Source: G965202665 sp965243835
GTDB lineage: Bacteria > Actinomycetota > Acidimicrobiia > Spongiisociales > Spongiisociaceae
Direction of reading: 5' to 3'
DNA length: 64,000 nucleotides
Assembly: GCA_965243835.1 (NCBI GenBank)
Contig: OZ251578.1
Location: 2,170,001-2,234,000 of the forward strand
Part shown: positions 62,893 through 64,000 of the stretch, one piece after another
Layout: every line of letters begins with the position of its first letter
How positions within the stretch are numbered: position 1 is the stretch's first letter
Notes under the pieces: model-generated
The model's input: the letters and a program-made list of their open reading frames with translations, nothing else
Told to the model about the DNA's origin: nothing
Databases searched by the model: none
Program-made: the position numbers and the translations under genes

Positions 62893-63999
62893 CTAACCGC
62901 TTTCCTCGGGGATGGCGGCGGGGCGGAACTCCCCGAACGTCTTCCTGTCCGCCGCCCCGCCCGACTCGCCGGTCGGCGGCGCCTGCTCCCCGCGCACCCA
63001 CACGGTGCGTTGCGGGAACGGAATCTCAATCCCGCTCTCGTCGAAGGCTTCTTTCAACCGGCGGCGGATTTCCCGGCTCGCCGCCCACTGCTCCCCCGGT
63101 TCCACTTTGGCCATCAGGCGGATGACGATGGAACTCTCCCCGAAAGCCTGCACCCCGGCGATGGCGGGCTCCTCCAGGATGGTGGCGTCCGGCAGATTGT
63201 CCCGCCAAACCCCGTCCGCCACCTCTTTGATTACGGTCATAGCCTGGGCGAGGTCGGTGTCGTAGGCCACCTCGATGTCCAGCACCGCCCGCGCCCACTC
63301 CTGCGACATATTAGCCACCCGGTTGATCTGCCCGTTGGGAATGTGCCACAGGGAACCGTTGATGTCCCGGATCTGGGTGGTGCGCAACTTGACCTCTTCC
63401 ACCACCCCCACCGCGGAGCCCACGTCCACCACGTCCCCCACCCCGTACTGGTCTTCCAGCAACATGAAAATCCCGGTCAGGAAATCCCGCACCAGGCTCT
63501 GGGCCCCGAAGCCGATGGCCACCCCCACGATGCCCGCCCCGGCGATCATCGGACCCAGGTTGATGCCGAACTCGCCCAACGAGATCAACACGGCCAGTCC
63601 GTAAACCATGATGGAAGCCATGGAGCGGAGCACGGTGCCCAGGGTGCGGGCCCGTTGCTCGGAGCGTTCCTTCTGCTCCACCATCCGCCGCGCCCGGCGC
63701 AGGGCGGCCTCCCGCAGGCCCCCTTCTTCCCCCGACTTCCGGGCCGCGGCGGAGTCGGCGAAGGCCTGCTCCCGGTGTTCCAGCCAGGTGTCCACTCCCC
63801 GATCCACCCAGCGTCGCACTATCCGGGCTACTATCACCGCTATCAGCAGAATCAGGGCTACTTTGAGCGGGATGCTGATCGCCCCCAGTATCTGGGCCAG
63901 GTTGGCGTTGGAGGTCCATTCGTAGATGAGGCTGCATACCGTGCCCGGTTCGGCTCCGCACGCATCCGTAACCGATTGTCCTATTAAGAGTGTGAGCAT
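62893..63999 (-). CDS. MscS-family mechanosensitive channel
   Basis: A 368-residue small-conductance channel. It has an N-terminal membrane helix (about 38-60), a charged cytoplasmic-type linker (about 65-120) and two further helices. The pore-helix motif is GAGIVGVAIGFGAQSLVRDFLTG, followed by the beta domain DVVDVGSAVGVVEEV and WHIPNGQI. It would release solutes on osmotic down-shock. The ATG is two bases from the window edge, so the true start could lie further upstream. Confidence 0.88.
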   Translation of the reverse strand: MLTLLIGQSVTDACGAEPGTVCSLIYEWTSNANLAQILGAISIPLKVALILLIAVIVARIVRRWVDRGVDTWLEHREQAFADSAAARKSGEEGGLREAALRRARRMVEQKERSEQRARTLGTVLRSMASIMVYGLAVLISLGEFGINLGPMIAGAGIVGVAIGFGAQSLVRDFLTGIFMLLEDQYGVGDVVDVGSAVGVVEEVKLRTTQIRDINGSLWHIPNGQINRVANMSQEWARAVLDIEVAYDTDLAQAMTVIKEVADGVWRDNLPDATILEEPAIAGVQAFGESSIVIRLMAKVEPGEQWAASREIRRRLKEAFDESGIEIPFPQRTVWVRGEQAPPTGESGGAADRKTFGEFRPAAIPEESG

Positions 64000-64000
64000 G

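Overview
This window comes from a high-GC chromosome with densely packed genes. It is most likely from an actinobacterium, probably class Acidimicrobiia or a close relative. That placement is an inference. It rests on an AdnAB-type helicase-nuclease pair, a CofC/FbiD coenzyme F420 gene, secreted proteins ending in Cys-containing SLH-like repeats with a TRxQM motif, a tRNA without an encoded CCA end, and many genes that look leaderless.

Layout. 1-4.5 kb: a small catabolic cluster (Rieske oxygenase, short-chain dehydrogenase, amidohydrolase, alpha/beta hydrolase) around a two-way promoter. 4.5-14.5 kb: an XRE-ImmA type regulator/peptidase, then a 2190-residue surface protein (Calx-beta repeats, leucine-rich repeats, metzincin-like protease, SLH-like anchor), its smaller paralogue in which every zinc ligand is lost, and a coupled four-helix membrane protein. 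14.5-18.4 kb: two acyl-CoA synthetases flanking an orphan nucleotidyltransferase. 18.4-21.6 kb: an accessory island with an unrecognised 296-residue protein, Ala-rich helical microproteins with GCG-biased codons, a partial duplication of that cassette, gene fragments, and about 0.8 kb of gene-free sequence rich in inverted repeats. 21.6-29.1 kb: a RecB-like nuclease, glutamate-type dehydrogenase, a frameshifted DUF1015 gene, pyruvate phosphate dikinase and a frameshifted C5 DNA methyltransferase. 29.4-36.8 kb: three identical 174-bp tandem repeats, each with its own 48-residue ORF resembling the N-terminus of the following adnA, then adnAB and dtd. 36.8-43.6 kb: PlsB-type acyltransferase, 2-oxoacid dehydrogenase E1 alpha/beta, an alpha/beta hydrolase and a DUF433-like protein. 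43.7-50.1 kb: a three-subunit molybdenum hydroxylase of xanthine dehydrogenase type and a probable 8-oxoguanine deaminase, separated by a repeat array. 50.2-59.9 kb: lipid kinase, a coupled three-gene envelope operon, a Cas4/RecB-like nuclease, VanW protein, DnaQ-like protein, pyruvate kinase, VOC protein, CofC and a CAU tRNA. 59.9-62.0 kb: a second, longer repeat array. 62.0-64.0 kb: universal stress protein and MscS-like channel.

How the parts work together. Central carbon metabolism is represented by PPDK, pyruvate kinase and the E1 pair, lipid metabolism by the acyl-CoA synthetases, PlsB and the lipid kinase, and purine breakdown by the hydroxylase and deaminase. DNA break processing is represented by AdnAB and two further Fe-S PD-(D/E)XK nucleases. 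At least seven genes have a TANNNT hexamer exactly 7 nt before the start codon and no Shine-Dalgarno sequence. This points to leaderless transcripts and was used to choose starts.

The most unusual elements are the adnA-like micro-ORF repeats, the duplicated Ala-rich cassette, the protease/pseudoprotease pair, and a dispersed G-rich intergenic repeat family present as three arrays.
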